DNA of 9,988 bases from an uncultured Lachnospiraceae bacterium. Lineage in GTDB: Bacteria; Bacillota_A; Clostridia; Lachnospirales; Lachnospiraceae. A program made the position numbers and the translations under genes. The notes under the pieces are model-generated. The model had not been told where the DNA came from. It saw nothing but the letters and a program-made list of their open reading frames with translations, and did no database searches. Where the stretch lies: NCBI GenBank assembly GCA_902773195.1, contig CACYDL010000035.1, forward strand, positions 1 through 9,988. The letters run 5' to 3'. Shown here piece by piece: positions 1-6,462 of the stretch. The stretch's first letter is position 1. Each line of letters begins with the position of its first letter.

Positions 1-1
1 G

Positions 2-352
2 ATGGCAAGAATTAAAGGCGGCTTAAATGCCAGAAAAAAGCATAATCGTACACTGAAGCTCGCAAAGGGTTATTACGGCGCCAGGTCAAAGCAGTACAGG
101 ATCGCGAAGCAGTCCGTCATGCGCGCACTCGCCAGCGCCTACGCCGGCCGCAAGCAGCGCAAGAGGGACTTCCGCAGACTCTGGATCGCCCGCATCAACG
201 CGGCGGCCAGAATCAACGGCATGAATTACAGCTCCTTCATGCACGGCCTCAAGCTTGCGAATATCGATATCAACCGCAAGGTTCTCGCTGACATCGCGGT
301 CAATGATCCCGATGGATTCAGGACTCTTGTCGAAACGGCGAAGAACGCCTGA
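2..352 (+). CDS. rplT: 50S ribosomal protein L20
   Basis: This is a complete 116-residue L20, a primary 23S rRNA-binding protein needed early in assembly of the large ribosomal subunit. The sequence starts MARIKGG and carries the family hallmarks: the lysine/arginine-rich N-terminal extension, [11 protein letters not shown] near residues 20-30, [21 protein letters not shown] near 50-70, and [25 protein letters not shown] near 79-103. The length fits the usual 115-120 residues. The ATG at position 2 gives the standard N-terminus; its ribosome binding site lies outside the window. In Bacillota this gene normally ends an infC-rpmI-rplT operon, so those genes are probably just upstream. The strong hairpin 11 nt downstream is the expected operon end. 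Confidence 0.98.
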   Translation: MARIKGGLNARKKHNRTLKLAKGYYGARSKQYRIAKQSVMRALASAYAGRKQRKRDFRRLWIARINAAARINGMNYSSFMHGLKLANIDINRKVLADIAVNDPDGFRTLVETAKNA

Positions 353-363
353 TGAATTCAGAT

Positions 364-389
364 ACCCCGGGACTGTCCCGGGGTGTTTT
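364..389 (+). terminator. Intrinsic terminator after rplT
   Basis: A perfect 9-bp stem ACCCCGGGA / TCCCGGGGT (364-372 with 376-384) closes on a CTG loop and is followed by GTTTT. It lies 11 nt after the rplT stop, so it should end the L20 operon transcript. Its 3' arm ends 12 nt before the rarA ribosome binding site. The T-run is short, so some read-through into rarA is plausible. Confidence 0.85.
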
Positions 390-396
390 CCTGTCC

Positions 397-401
397 GGAG
401 G
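397..401 (+). promoter_or_regulatory. Ribosome binding site that fixes the rarA start
   Basis: GGAGG lies 5 nt before ATG 407. An earlier in-frame GTG at 383 is inside the terminator hairpin and has no such site, so 407 is the start. Confidence 0.85.
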
Positions 402-406
402 TTTTT

Positions 407-1747
407 ATGGACCTGTTTGAGTACATGTCACAGAAGAACAAAGAGCAGGAATCCCCGCTTGCCATGAGGATGCGGCCCGTCTCCCTGGAGGAGGTCGTCG
501 GCCAGGAGCACATCCTCGGCAGGGGAAAGCTCCTCAACCGCGCGATCCGGGCCGACAAGCTGACCTCCGTCATTTTCTACGGCCCTCCGGGGACGGGCAA
601 GACGACGCTGGCCAGGGTCATCGCCGGCACCACGAACGCCAATTTCCGCCAGATCAACGCGACGACCTCGGGGAAGAAGGAGATGGAGGAGATCACGGCC
701 TTCGCCAAAGAGCAGCTGGGCGGGTACGGCAGAAGGACGATCCTCTTCGTGGACGAGATTCACAGGTTCAACAAGTCCCAGCAGGATTACCTGCTCCCCT
801 TCGTGGAGGACGGAACGGTGATTCTCATCGGGGCGACGACCGAAAATCCCTACTTCGAGGTCAATTCCGCGCTGCTGTCCCGGTCGACGGTGTTCGAGCT
901 GAAGCCGCTTTCGTCCGGGGACATCGCGAAGCTGCTGGACCGCGCCATGACCGACGCGGACCGCGGGCTCGGCAGCTATCACGCGGTTCTGACCGACGAG
1001 GCCAGGGACTTCCTGGCCGACGTGGCCGGAGGGGACGCGAGAGCCGCGCTCAACGCGCTGGAACTGGCTGCCATGACGACGGAGAGAGGGCCGGACGGGA
1101 CGCTGCGGATCGACCTTTCCGTCGCCGAGGACTGCATCCAGAAGAGGGCGGTGCGCTACGACAAATCCGGCGACCAGCACTACGACACAATCTCCGCCTT
1201 CATCAAGAGCATGAGAGGGTCGGATCCCGACGCGGCCGTCTTCTACCTCGCGAAGATGCTGGCCGCCGGCGAGGATATCAAATTCATCGCCAGAAGGATC
1301 ATGATCTGCGCGGCGGAGGACGTGGGATGCGCGGATCCTCACGCGCTGCCGCTCGCGGTGGCCGCCTCCCTCGCCTGCGAGAGGATCGGACTGCCCGAGT
1401 CCCAGCTGATCCTGTCGGAGGCGGCGATCTACGTCGCCTGCGCGCCGAAGAGCAACGCCTGCACGAACGCCGTCAGCGCGGCCGCCGAGTGCGTGAGAAG
1501 CGTCAGGACCACGGTACCGCCCCATCTGCAGGACGCCCATTACGGAGGTCATGAGAAGCTCGGCCGCGGGATCGGCTACCTCTACGCCCACGATTTCCCG
1601 AATCACTACGTGGAACAGCAGTATCTCCCGGACGAGATCCGGGACCGGACCTTCTATGAGCCCACCGAAAACGGCTATGAAAACACCATCAGGGCGTATT
1701 TCGGGAAGATCAGGCCGGAGGGCCGGGGCGCTCATAACAATAAATAA
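407..1747 (+). CDS. rarA: Replication-associated recombination protein A (AAA+ ATPase, RarA/MgsA)
   Basis: This is a 446-residue clamp-loader-like AAA+ ATPase of the RarA/MgsA/WRNIP1 family, which acts at stalled replication forks and interacts with SSB and the replisome. Visible parts are the N-terminal RPVSLEEVVGQEH motif (near 23-35), Walker A GPPGTGKT (59-66), Walker B ILFVDEIHRF (112-121), sensor-1 LIGATTENPYF (140-150) and the arginine-finger context LLSRS (156-160). The C-terminal half contains the family signature KSGDQHYDTISAFIKSMRGSDPDAA and the tetramerisation region up to YLPDEIRDRTFYEP. The length is slightly above the roughly 420-440 residues usual for the family, because of an N-terminal stretch and a short basic tail. 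The start at 407 is set by GGAGG 5 nt upstream. No promoter is seen between the rplT terminator and this gene. Confidence 0.96.
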   Translation: MDLFEYMSQKNKEQESPLAMRMRPVSLEEVVGQEHILGRGKLLNRAIRADKLTSVIFYGPPGTGKTTLARVIAGTTNANFRQINATTSGKKEMEEITAFAKEQLGGYGRRTILFVDEIHRFNKSQQDYLLPFVEDGTVILIGATTENPYFEVNSALLSRSTVFELKPLSSGDIAKLLDRAMTDADRGLGSYHAVLTDEARDFLADVAGGDARAALNALELAAMTTERGPDGTLRIDLSVAEDCIQKRAVRYDKSGDQHYDTISAFIKSMRGSDPDAAVFYLAKMLAAGEDIKFIARRIMICAAEDVGCADPHALPLAVAASLACERIGLPESQLILSEAAIYVACAPKSNACTNAVSAAAECVRSVRTTVPPHLQDAHYGGHEKLGRGIGYLYAHDFPNHYVEQQYLPDEIRDRTFYEPTENGYENTIRAYFGKIRPEGRGAHNNK

Positions 1748-1749
1748 GC

Positions 1750-1777
1750 TTGAAAAACAATTGGTTTTGAATAAAAT
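1750..1777 (+). promoter_or_regulatory. Promoter for the pseudouridine synthase gene
   Basis: A -35-like TTGAAA (1750-1755) and a -10-like TAAAAT (1772-1777) are 16 bp apart, in an AT-rich island between GC-rich genes. The predicted start of transcription, about 7 nt after the -10, is at 1784-1787, essentially on the ATG at 1787. The transcript would have almost no 5' leader. The spacer contains the near-palindrome AAAACAATTGGTTTT (1754-1768), of unknown meaning. Confidence 0.6.
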
Positions 1778-1786
1778 ATTAATGGT

Positions 1787-2728
1787 ATGCCCAGAATATT
1801 GACCTATCGCGCAAAACCGGAAGACGGGGACGTCATGGTCAGGGACGTGATCAAGAGGGAGTTCCGCCTGGTCGCCCACGACATGGCGCGGGCCAAGTAC
1901 AGCGAGGACGGCGGGATCACCGTCGACGGAGAGCGGGTCATGGTGAACCGCCGGCTCCGCCCAGGCGAGACGCTGCGGGTGATTCTCCCCGGGGAGGAGC
2001 CCGGAAAGATCGTCCCCGCCGAAGGCCCGCTGGAAATTCTCTACGAGGACGAGGACGTGCTGTGCGTCAACAAGCCGGCCGGCGTCGTCGTGCATCCTGC
2101 CCACGGCCACTTCGACGATACGATCGCGAACCGCGTCGCCCTGCACTACATCCGCTCGGGGGAGCCCCACGAGGTGAGGACCGCCGGACGGCTGGACAAG
2201 GACACCTCGGGCGTCCTCCTCTTCGGAAAGAGCAGGACCGCCTGCGCGCATCTGGCGGGACAGACGGGGCCGGGCCCGGCGGAGAAGCTGTACGTCGCCT
2301 GTGCCTCGGGGATCTTTTCGAAGCCTTCCGGGACGATCGAACGGCCGATCAGCCGGGAATACGAGGAGAAGATACGACGGGTCGTAAGAGAGGACGGCGA
2401 CTACGCGGTCACCCGCTACGAAGTGCTCCGCCAGTTCCCCGCCCACGCCGTGCTCCTGGTGTCGATCGGCACCGGAAGAACGCACCAGATCCGCGTCCAT
2501 ATGGAGGCGGAGGGGCATCCCCTGATCGGAGATCCCATCTATAACAGGCCGGGATCCTTCGGATCAGAGTTGGGAAGGGCTGCCCTCCACGCCTGGAGGG
2601 TCAGGTTCCGGCAGCCGTTCTCCGGCAGAGAGACGGAGGCCGTCGCGCCTGTGCCGCGGGACATGGCCCCTTATGTCGGGATTCTTCCCGAAGAAGCAAC
2701 ATCACTATTTCATCTACAGAGGAGGTAG
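1787..2728 (+). CDS. RluA-family rRNA pseudouridine synthase (RluD-like)
   Basis: This 313-residue protein should isomerise specific uridines in RNA, probably 23S rRNA, to pseudouridine. An N-terminal S4-like RNA-binding region (about 17-70, with ITVDGERVMVNRRLRPGETLRV) is followed by the catalytic domain. That domain shows VNKPAGVVVHPAHGH (94-108), GRLDKDTSG (134-142, catalytic Asp137), the RTHQIRVH signature (231-238) and HPLIGDPIY (244-252). The first residue of the common HRLD motif is Gly here, as is usual in the clostridial branch. The substrate site cannot be read from sequence, so I give no symbol. No Shine-Dalgarno precedes ATG 1787. An in-frame ATG at 1835 follows GGGGA but would cut the N-terminal strand, so 1787 is preferred. 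The TAG stop lies within the ribosome binding region of the downstream permease, which suggests cotranscription. Confidence 0.93.
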   Translation: MPRILTYRAKPEDGDVMVRDVIKREFRLVAHDMARAKYSEDGGITVDGERVMVNRRLRPGETLRVILPGEEPGKIVPAEGPLEILYEDEDVLCVNKPAGVVVHPAHGHFDDTIANRVALHYIRSGEPHEVRTAGRLDKDTSGVLLFGKSRTACAHLAGQTGPGPAEKLYVACASGIFSKPSGTIERPISREYEEKIRRVVREDGDYAVTRYEVLRQFPAHAVLLVSIGTGRTHQIRVHMEAEGHPLIGDPIYNRPGSFGSELGRAALHAWRVRFRQPFSGRETEAVAPVPRDMAPYVGILPEEATSLFHLQRR

Positions 2729-2730
2729 GA

Positions 2731-4254
2731 ATGAGCAGCAAACACACGGAAATGGGAACCCAGGCGATCTATGATGCCCGCTCGCTCGGCACGGGCAGGA
2801 TGCTGGTGCTCGGTCTTCAGCATATGTTCGCGATGTTCGGGGCGACTGTGGTGGTCCCTCTGATCACGGGACTTAACGTCTCGACGACGCTTCTTTTCGC
2901 CGGACTGGGAACCCTTCTGTTTCATCTGATCTCCAAGCGCAAGGTGCCCGCCTTCCTGGGCTCGTCCTTCGCGTTCCTGGGCGGCTACGCGGCGATCGCG
3001 CCCCTCGGCGCGGACGGGACCCCGAGCGAGCTTCTTCCCTACGCGTGCTTCGGCGTCACCTGCGCGGGACTTCTCTACCTGGTTCTGGCCGGCCTCTTCA
3101 AGGCCTACGGCCCGTCCAGAGTCATGAAGTATTTCCCGCCGGTGGTGACAGGACCGATCATCATCGCCATCGGCCTCAACCTGGCGCCGTCGGCCCTCAA
3201 CAACATCTTCGTCCAGAAGGTGGACGAGACGGGGGCGCCGGTCTTTAACGCGGCGGGAGCGCCCGTCCTCCAGAATACCTGGTGGATCGCCGTCGTCGCC
3301 ATCCTGGTCGTCGTGATCTGCAATATCTGGGGCAAGGGCATGATCAAGATCATTCCGATCCTGCTCGGCGTCGTCGTATCCTATGTCTGCGCCGCGCTGG
3401 CCGGCGTCATCGACTTCACGCCCGTGAAGGAGGCGGCCTGGATCGGCTTCCCCGTGCACTATAAAAACACCGTCTTCTCGATCTTCGGAGGGAAGATGAA
3501 TACCGCGCTTCTGGTCAGCGCGGTCGTGACGATCGTTCCGATCTCTCTCGCGACGATGATGGAGCACATCGGCGATATCAGCGCCATCTCCTCGACGGTG
3601 GGAAAGAACTTCATCAAGGATCCCGGTCTGCACAGAACGCTCACGGGCGACGGTCTCGCCACAGCCCTCGCGTCTCTCTTCGGCGCGCCGGCCAACACGA
3701 CCTACGGCGAGAATACCGGCGTCCTGACGCTGACGAAGGTCTATGATCCGGCCGTGATCCGCATCGCCGCCTTCTTCGCGATCGTGATGTCCTTCTGCCC
3801 GAAATTCGCCGCGATCATCGAGGTGATGCCCTCGGCGACCATCGGAGGCATTTCCCTGGTCCTCTACGGCATGATCTCGGCGGTGGGCGTCCGCAACCTG
3901 GTGGACACGCACGTGGATTTCGCGAAGAGCAGAAACGTCCTGGTGGCGGCCCTGATCCTCGTGCTGTCCATCGGCATCAGCTACTGCTCCGTCGGGTCCG
4001 TCAACATCACCCTCGGCACGATGAACATCAGCCTCTCCGGCCTCGCGGTGGGCTCCCTCGTGGGAATCATCCTCAACGCGGTCCTTCCGGGCAAGGATTT
4101 CCTGTTCCCGGACGCCGGCCCGGGCAGGACAGGCGTGGATCTTCAGATTCAGCAGGGCGAGACGATCACCGAGGTCAGCGAGCGCGTGAAGACCTCCAGA
4201 CGCAGGGCGGAGGACTACGCCGACACCTCCATCGAGCGAGACAGGGAGGAGTAA
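2731..4254 (+). CDS. uraA: Uracil permease (nucleobase:cation symporter-2 family, UraA-type)
   Basis: This 507-residue integral membrane protein belongs to the NCS2/NAT family and should import uracil with protons for pyrimidine salvage. The family's LQHMFAMFGATVVVP segment (29-43) holds the QH pair of the NAT family. SSFAFLGG follows at 78-85, then MMEHIGD (276-282) and TTYGENTGV (323-331). Glu278, His279 and Glu327 lie where E. coli UraA places its substrate and proton-coupling residues. The GEN motif favours uracil over xanthine. Hydrophobic segments fit the usual 14 passes. The protein is longer than E. coli UraA (429) because of a loop near 160-185 (VDETGAPVFNAAGAPV) and a polar C-terminal tail of about 50 residues. 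The start is firm: AGAGGAGG ends 6 nt before ATG 2731 and overlaps the upstream stop. A uracil- or PRPP-responsive control element is not visible. Confidence 0.94.
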   Translation: MSSKHTEMGTQAIYDARSLGTGRMLVLGLQHMFAMFGATVVVPLITGLNVSTTLLFAGLGTLLFHLISKRKVPAFLGSSFAFLGGYAAIAPLGADGTPSELLPYACFGVTCAGLLYLVLAGLFKAYGPSRVMKYFPPVVTGPIIIAIGLNLAPSALNNIFVQKVDETGAPVFNAAGAPVLQNTWWIAVVAILVVVICNIWGKGMIKIIPILLGVVVSYVCAALAGVIDFTPVKEAAWIGFPVHYKNTVFSIFGGKMNTALLVSAVVTIVPISLATMMEHIGDISAISSTVGKNFIKDPGLHRTLTGDGLATALASLFGAPANTTYGENTGVLTLTKVYDPAVIRIAAFFAIVMSFCPKFAAIIEVMPSATIGGISLVLYGMISAVGVRNLVDTHVDFAKSRNVLVAALILVLSIGISYCSVGSVNITLGTMNISLSGLAVGSLVGIILNAVLPGKDFLFPDAGPGRTGVDLQIQQGETITEVSERVKTSRRRAEDYADTSIERDREE

Positions 4255-4272
4255 GACGCCCGTCCGCGGAAC

Positions 4273-4317
4273 GCCGGGAGCGGAACCGGGCGGTTTCCCG
4301 CCGGGAGAGGCTCCGGC
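4273..4317 (+). other. GC-rich inverted-repeat region after uraA
   Basis: Downstream of uraA the DNA can fold into a GC-rich structure. An inner hairpin GGCGG-TTTC-CCGCC (4289-4302) sits inside outer arms GCCGGGAG (4273-4280) and CTCCGGC (4311-4317). There is no T-run, so it is not a standard intrinsic terminator. It may still slow polymerase, assist Rho, or protect the uraA mRNA 3' end. No other terminator is seen between uraA and the next promoter. Confidence 0.4.
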
Positions 4318-4329
4318 AGATTCCCGTAC

Positions 4330-4358
4330 TTGACAGATCTTAAAGAGGATGCTATTTT
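4330..4358 (+). promoter_or_regulatory. Promoter of the leader peptide-aroF-pheA operon
   Basis: A perfect -35 TTGACA (4330-4335), an ideal 17-bp spacer and a -10 TATTTT (4353-4358) form a good housekeeping promoter. Transcription should begin near 4364-4367, at or within 3 nt of the leader ATG (4367). Confidence 0.75.
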
Positions 4359-4366
4359 TTATAACC

Positions 4367-4453
4367 ATGATGAAACTTAATTCGGACAACAGAAACTTTT
4401 TCTTCGGCTTTTTCGGCTTTACCTTCTTCAGAGGTAAGGTGTTGTCGTCGTGA
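4367..4453 (+). CDS. Phenylalanine-rich leader peptide of an attenuator (pheL-like)
   Basis: This 28-residue open frame (ATG 4367, TGA 4451-4453) is directly visible. Residues 11-21 read FFFGFFGFTFF, with 8 Phe in 11 codons (4397-4429; 3 TTT and 5 TTC). E. coli pheL, the leader of pheA, is similarly Phe-dense. Part of the run is a perfect 9-bp tandem repeat, TTCGGCTTT (4403-4411 and 4412-4420). A strong promoter lies just upstream and a strong hairpin terminator starts 31 nt after the stop, followed by aroF and pheA, whose products feed Phe synthesis. The inferred role is as a sensor: ribosomes stall on Phe codons when charged tRNA-Phe is scarce, and this prevents terminator formation. A second ATG follows immediately (4370). 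Neither has a properly spaced Shine-Dalgarno; AGAGGA at 4344-4349 is 17 nt away and partly upstream of the -10. The peptide is probably translated from a leaderless mRNA. Confidence 0.88.
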   Translation: MMKLNSDNRNFFFGFFGFTFFRGKVLSS

Positions 4454-4513
4454 CCGAAAGCGGAGAAGAGCTGCAGCCGGAAGGGAGCCCGCGGTCATTG
4501 CGACCGCGGGCTC
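4452..4513 (+). promoter_or_regulatory. Attenuator region with a candidate antiterminator
   Basis: The stretch just after the leader's stop can pair with the 5' arm of the terminator. GACC (4452-4455) matches GGTC (4493-4496), GCGG (4460-4463) matches CCGC (4489-4492), and GCT (4470-4472) matches AGC (4486-4488), with bulges between. A competing early pairing is TTTCGG in the Phe codon run (4411-4416) with CCGAAA (4454-4459). A ribosome stopped at the TGA would cover the 4452-4463 segment and favour termination. A ribosome stalled on the Phe codons would leave it free. The pairs were found by eye and are interrupted, so the exact antiterminator is uncertain. Confidence 0.45.
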
Positions 4514-4519
4514 TTTTTT
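4485..4519 (+). terminator. Attenuator terminator before aroF
   Basis: A perfect 12-bp stem, GAGCCCGCGGTC (4485-4496) with GACCGCGGGCTC (4502-4513), encloses the loop ATTGC and is followed by six Ts. It lies between the Phe-rich leader and aroF, and ends 4 nt before the AAAGGGG ribosome binding site (4524-4530). It therefore stops transcripts before the structural genes unless it is disrupted. Confidence 0.93.
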
Positions 4520-4537
4520 GGGGAAAGGGGTGTAAAA

Positions 4538-5560
4538 ATGATCGTTGTACTGAAACCGAATCCGGACCGCGTCCAGCTGGACGGGCTGCTCAGATGGCTT
4601 GCCTCCCAGGAGATCGAGGTGCGTCCCACCGTCGGCGCCAACAGGACCATCCTGGGACTCATCGGCGATACCTCGGGGATCGACACGGACCTGATCTCCG
4701 CGCTGGAGATCGTCGAAGACGTCAAGCGGGTGCAGGAGCCCTATAAAAACGCGAACCGCAAATTCCATCCGGAGGACACGGTGATCCGCGTGGGTGACGT
4801 CGTCATCGGCGGCGGAGCGCTGACGGTGATCGCCGGGCCCTGTTCCGTGGAATCCGAGGAACAGATCGTCGGGATCGCCCGCGCCGTCAAGGCCGCCGGG
4901 GCGGCGATCCTGCGGGGCGGCGCCTTTAAGCCGAGAACCTCGCCCTACGCGTTCCAGGGAATGAAGCTGGAAGGAATCCGGCTGCTTCTCAAGGCGAAGG
5001 AGAGGACGGGACTTCCCATCTGCACGGAGATCATGGACGCCAGCCAGCTTCCGCTTTTCGAGGACATCGATATCCTGCAGGTGGGCGCGAGAAATATGCA
5101 GAACTTCTCCCTGCTCCGCGCCCTGGGGAAGACCGGAAAGCCGGTCCTGCTCAAGAGGGGAATGGCCTGTACCTACCAGGATCTCCTCATGAGCGCGGAG
5201 TACATTCTCGCCGAGGGAAACCCCAACGTGATCCTGTGCGAGAGGGGAATCCGGACCTTCGAGACCTACACCAGGAACACGCTGGATCTTTCCTGCATCC
5301 CGTCGCTTAAGACCCTCAGCCACCTGCCCGTCGTGATCGATCCGAGCCACGCCACGGGAAGATCCGCCCTTGTCCCCTCGATGGCCTGCGCCGCCGTCGC
5401 GGCGGGCGCCGACGGCCTGATCATCGAAGTCCACAACGATCCGCCCCACGCGAAATGCGACGGGCCCCAGTCCATAACCCCCGAGGCGTTTGAGGCGCTG
5501 TGCGGGAAGCTCGACCTGATTCACAGGGTGACGAAAGGAGAAAGCGATGGCGTTCAGTGA
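4538..5560 (+). CDS. aroF: 3-deoxy-7-phosphoheptulonate synthase (DAHP synthase, Thermotoga-type)
   Basis: This 340-residue enzyme condenses phosphoenolpyruvate and erythrose 4-phosphate to DAHP, the first step of the shikimate pathway. Residues 1-70 form a ferredoxin-like regulatory domain as in Thermotoga maritima DAHP synthase (338 residues), where Tyr/Phe feedback inhibition acts. The barrel follows, with AGPCSVES (99-106), [17 protein letters not shown] (125-141), EIMD (164-167), [10 protein letters not shown] (181-190), LLKRGMA (204-210), IDPSHATG (267-274) and EVHNDP (297-302). The likely metal ligands Cys102, His271, Glu297 and Asp308 match the Thermotoga set. ATG 4538 has AAAGGGG 7 nt upstream. 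The gene lies directly behind the Phe attenuator and overlaps or abuts pheA, so it appears to be a Phe-controlled isozyme. The aroF name is by function; this is not the E. coli AroF subfamily. Confidence 0.96.
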   Translation: MIVVLKPNPDRVQLDGLLRWLASQEIEVRPTVGANRTILGLIGDTSGIDTDLISALEIVEDVKRVQEPYKNANRKFHPEDTVIRVGDVVIGGGALTVIAGPCSVESEEQIVGIARAVKAAGAAILRGGAFKPRTSPYAFQGMKLEGIRLLLKAKERTGLPICTEIMDASQLPLFEDIDILQVGARNMQNFSLLRALGKTGKPVLLKRGMACTYQDLLMSAEYILAEGNPNVILCERGIRTFETYTRNTLDLSCIPSLKTLSHLPVVIDPSHATGRSALVPSMACAAVAAGADGLIIEVHNDPPHAKCDGPQSITPEAFEALCGKLDLIHRVTKGESDGVQ

Positions 5561-6386
5561 GGAGAAGACGATGGTCGCGGTTCAGGGAATCAGGGGAGCC
5601 TACTCCCAGCTGGCCGCGGAGAAGATGTTCCCCGGCGGCTCCGTGATGTATTTCCGTAACTTCTACGCCGTCACCCTGGCCGTGAAGGAGGGGCTGTGCC
5701 GCTACGGGGTGCTTCCGATCGAAAACAACACCTACGGCTCCGTAAAGGCGGTCTACCGGATCCTCCGGGACGGAGACGTCTCCGTCGTCCACGCCCTGAA
5801 GCTCAGGGTGGACCACGTGCTGCTGGGGAAGCCGGGGATGAAGCTGTCCGACGTGAAGAAGATCGTCTCCCATGAACAGGCCCTCGGGCAGTGCGGACGG
5901 TTTCTGCACAGCCTGGGGGACCGGGTGGAGACGGCCGCCTGTCTCAACACGGCGGTCGCGGCGCGGATGGTCGCTGCGTCGGAGGAGGACGGCATCGCCG
6001 CGATCTCCTCGCCGGAATGCGCGTCCCTCTACGGGCTGTCGGTCCTGAAAAGAAAGATCTCGGACAGTGAAGCCAACTACACGAGATTCCTGTGCGTGTC
6101 GGCGAAGCCGGAGATTCACGACGGCCAGGACCGGATGTCGCTGATCCTTTCCGTTTCCCACCGTCCGGGTTCCCTCGCCTCCGTTCTCAGCCGCTTCGCG
6201 GACGCCGGCATCAACCTCCTCAAGATAGAGAGCGACCCGATACCGGGGAAAGATTTCGAATTCCTGTTCTATATCGATATCGAAGCCGCTCCGGGAGAGG
6301 CCGGGACGGAGCGGGTTCTCCGGGAGATGGAGGACGCGTGCCCCTCTTTCCGGATACTCGGCTGTTACCGGGAGGAGGCCTTCTAA
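5547..6386 (+). CDS. pheA: Prephenate dehydratase (monofunctional, with C-terminal ACT domain)
   Basis: This protein of up to 279 residues converts prephenate to phenylpyruvate, the Phe-specific branch step. The periplasmic-binding-like catalytic domain spans about 9-185, with VQGIRGAYS (12-20), [12 protein letters not shown] (55-66), SHEQALGQC (108-116) and the essential TRF motif (Thr179-Phe181). A C-terminal ACT domain (about 196-275) carries RPGSL (206-210) and LLKIESDP (224-231). The usual Phe-binding motifs are GAL and ESRP, so the Arg-to-Asp change is odd and may affect feedback inhibition. There is no N-terminal chorismate mutase domain, so that activity must come from elsewhere. Two starts compete: ATG 5547 (GGAG 7 nt upstream, overlapping aroF by 14 nt) and ATG 5571 (AGGAG at 5560-5564, 6 nt upstream). 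The second gives [12 protein letters not shown], closer to family N-termini. No clear terminator follows. Confidence 0.95.
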   Translation: MAFSEEKTMVAVQGIRGAYSQLAAEKMFPGGSVMYFRNFYAVTLAVKEGLCRYGVLPIENNTYGSVKAVYRILRDGDVSVVHALKLRVDHVLLGKPGMKLSDVKKIVSHEQALGQCGRFLHSLGDRVETAACLNTAVAARMVAASEEDGIAAISSPECASLYGLSVLKRKISDSEANYTRFLCVSAKPEIHDGQDRMSLILSVSHRPGSLASVLSRFADAGINLLKIESDPIPGKDFEFLFYIDIEAAPGEAGTERVLREMEDACPSFRILGCYREEAF

Positions 6387-6414
6387 GATTTCTTTCGCCT
6401 TAACCGCGAACTAA

Positions 6415-6423
6415 TGCTATAAT
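6415..6423 (+). promoter_or_regulatory. Extended -10 promoter for the flavodoxin-like gene
   Basis: TGCTATAAT is a perfect extended -10 element (TG-n-TATAAT). No convincing -35 lies 16-18 bp upstream, which extended -10 promoters tolerate. Transcription should start near 6430, leaving a leader of about 33 nt that includes AAAGGA (6447-6452) 10 nt before ATG 6463. A short inverted repeat TTCGC/GCGAA (6394-6410) sits just upstream. Confidence 0.75.
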
Positions 6424-6462
6424 GGAGAACAGCAGTGATGGCATTGAAAGGACGCGGTAACG

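Noticed and set aside
383..406. GTG start at 383 for rarA
   Set aside because: It lies inside the terminator stem; ATG 407 has a proper ribosome binding site and gives the family N-terminus.
1754..1768. Near-palindrome AAAACAATTGGTTTT as a repressor operator
   Set aside because: It is short, AT-rich and occurs once; there is no second site or known regulator to support it.
428..2518. A 696-residue open frame on the minus strand across rarA and the pseudouridine synthase gene
   Set aside because: It is antisense to two clearly recognised genes, has Arg/His/Asp-biased composition typical of a GC-rich shadow frame, and matches no family.
2710..4389. A 559-residue minus-strand open frame across uraA
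   Set aside because: It mirrors the permease codons, has a low-complexity RD/HD-rich composition and no ribosome binding site; a shadow.
4367..4537. T-box riboswitch as an alternative explanation of the terminator before aroF
   Set aside because: The conserved T-box sequence that pairs with uncharged tRNA is absent, and the leader is too short for the stem I specifier loop. The Phe-rich frame explains the region better.
4450..4746. Frame from GTG 4450 overlapping the leader stop and running into aroF
   Set aside because: It crosses the attenuator hairpin, has no ribosome binding site, and its protein looks like an out-of-frame reading of aroF.
6394..6410. TTCGC/GCGAA hairpin as the terminator of pheA
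   Set aside because: The stem is only 5 bp with a 7-nt loop and no T-run, and it lies in the -35 region of the next promoter.
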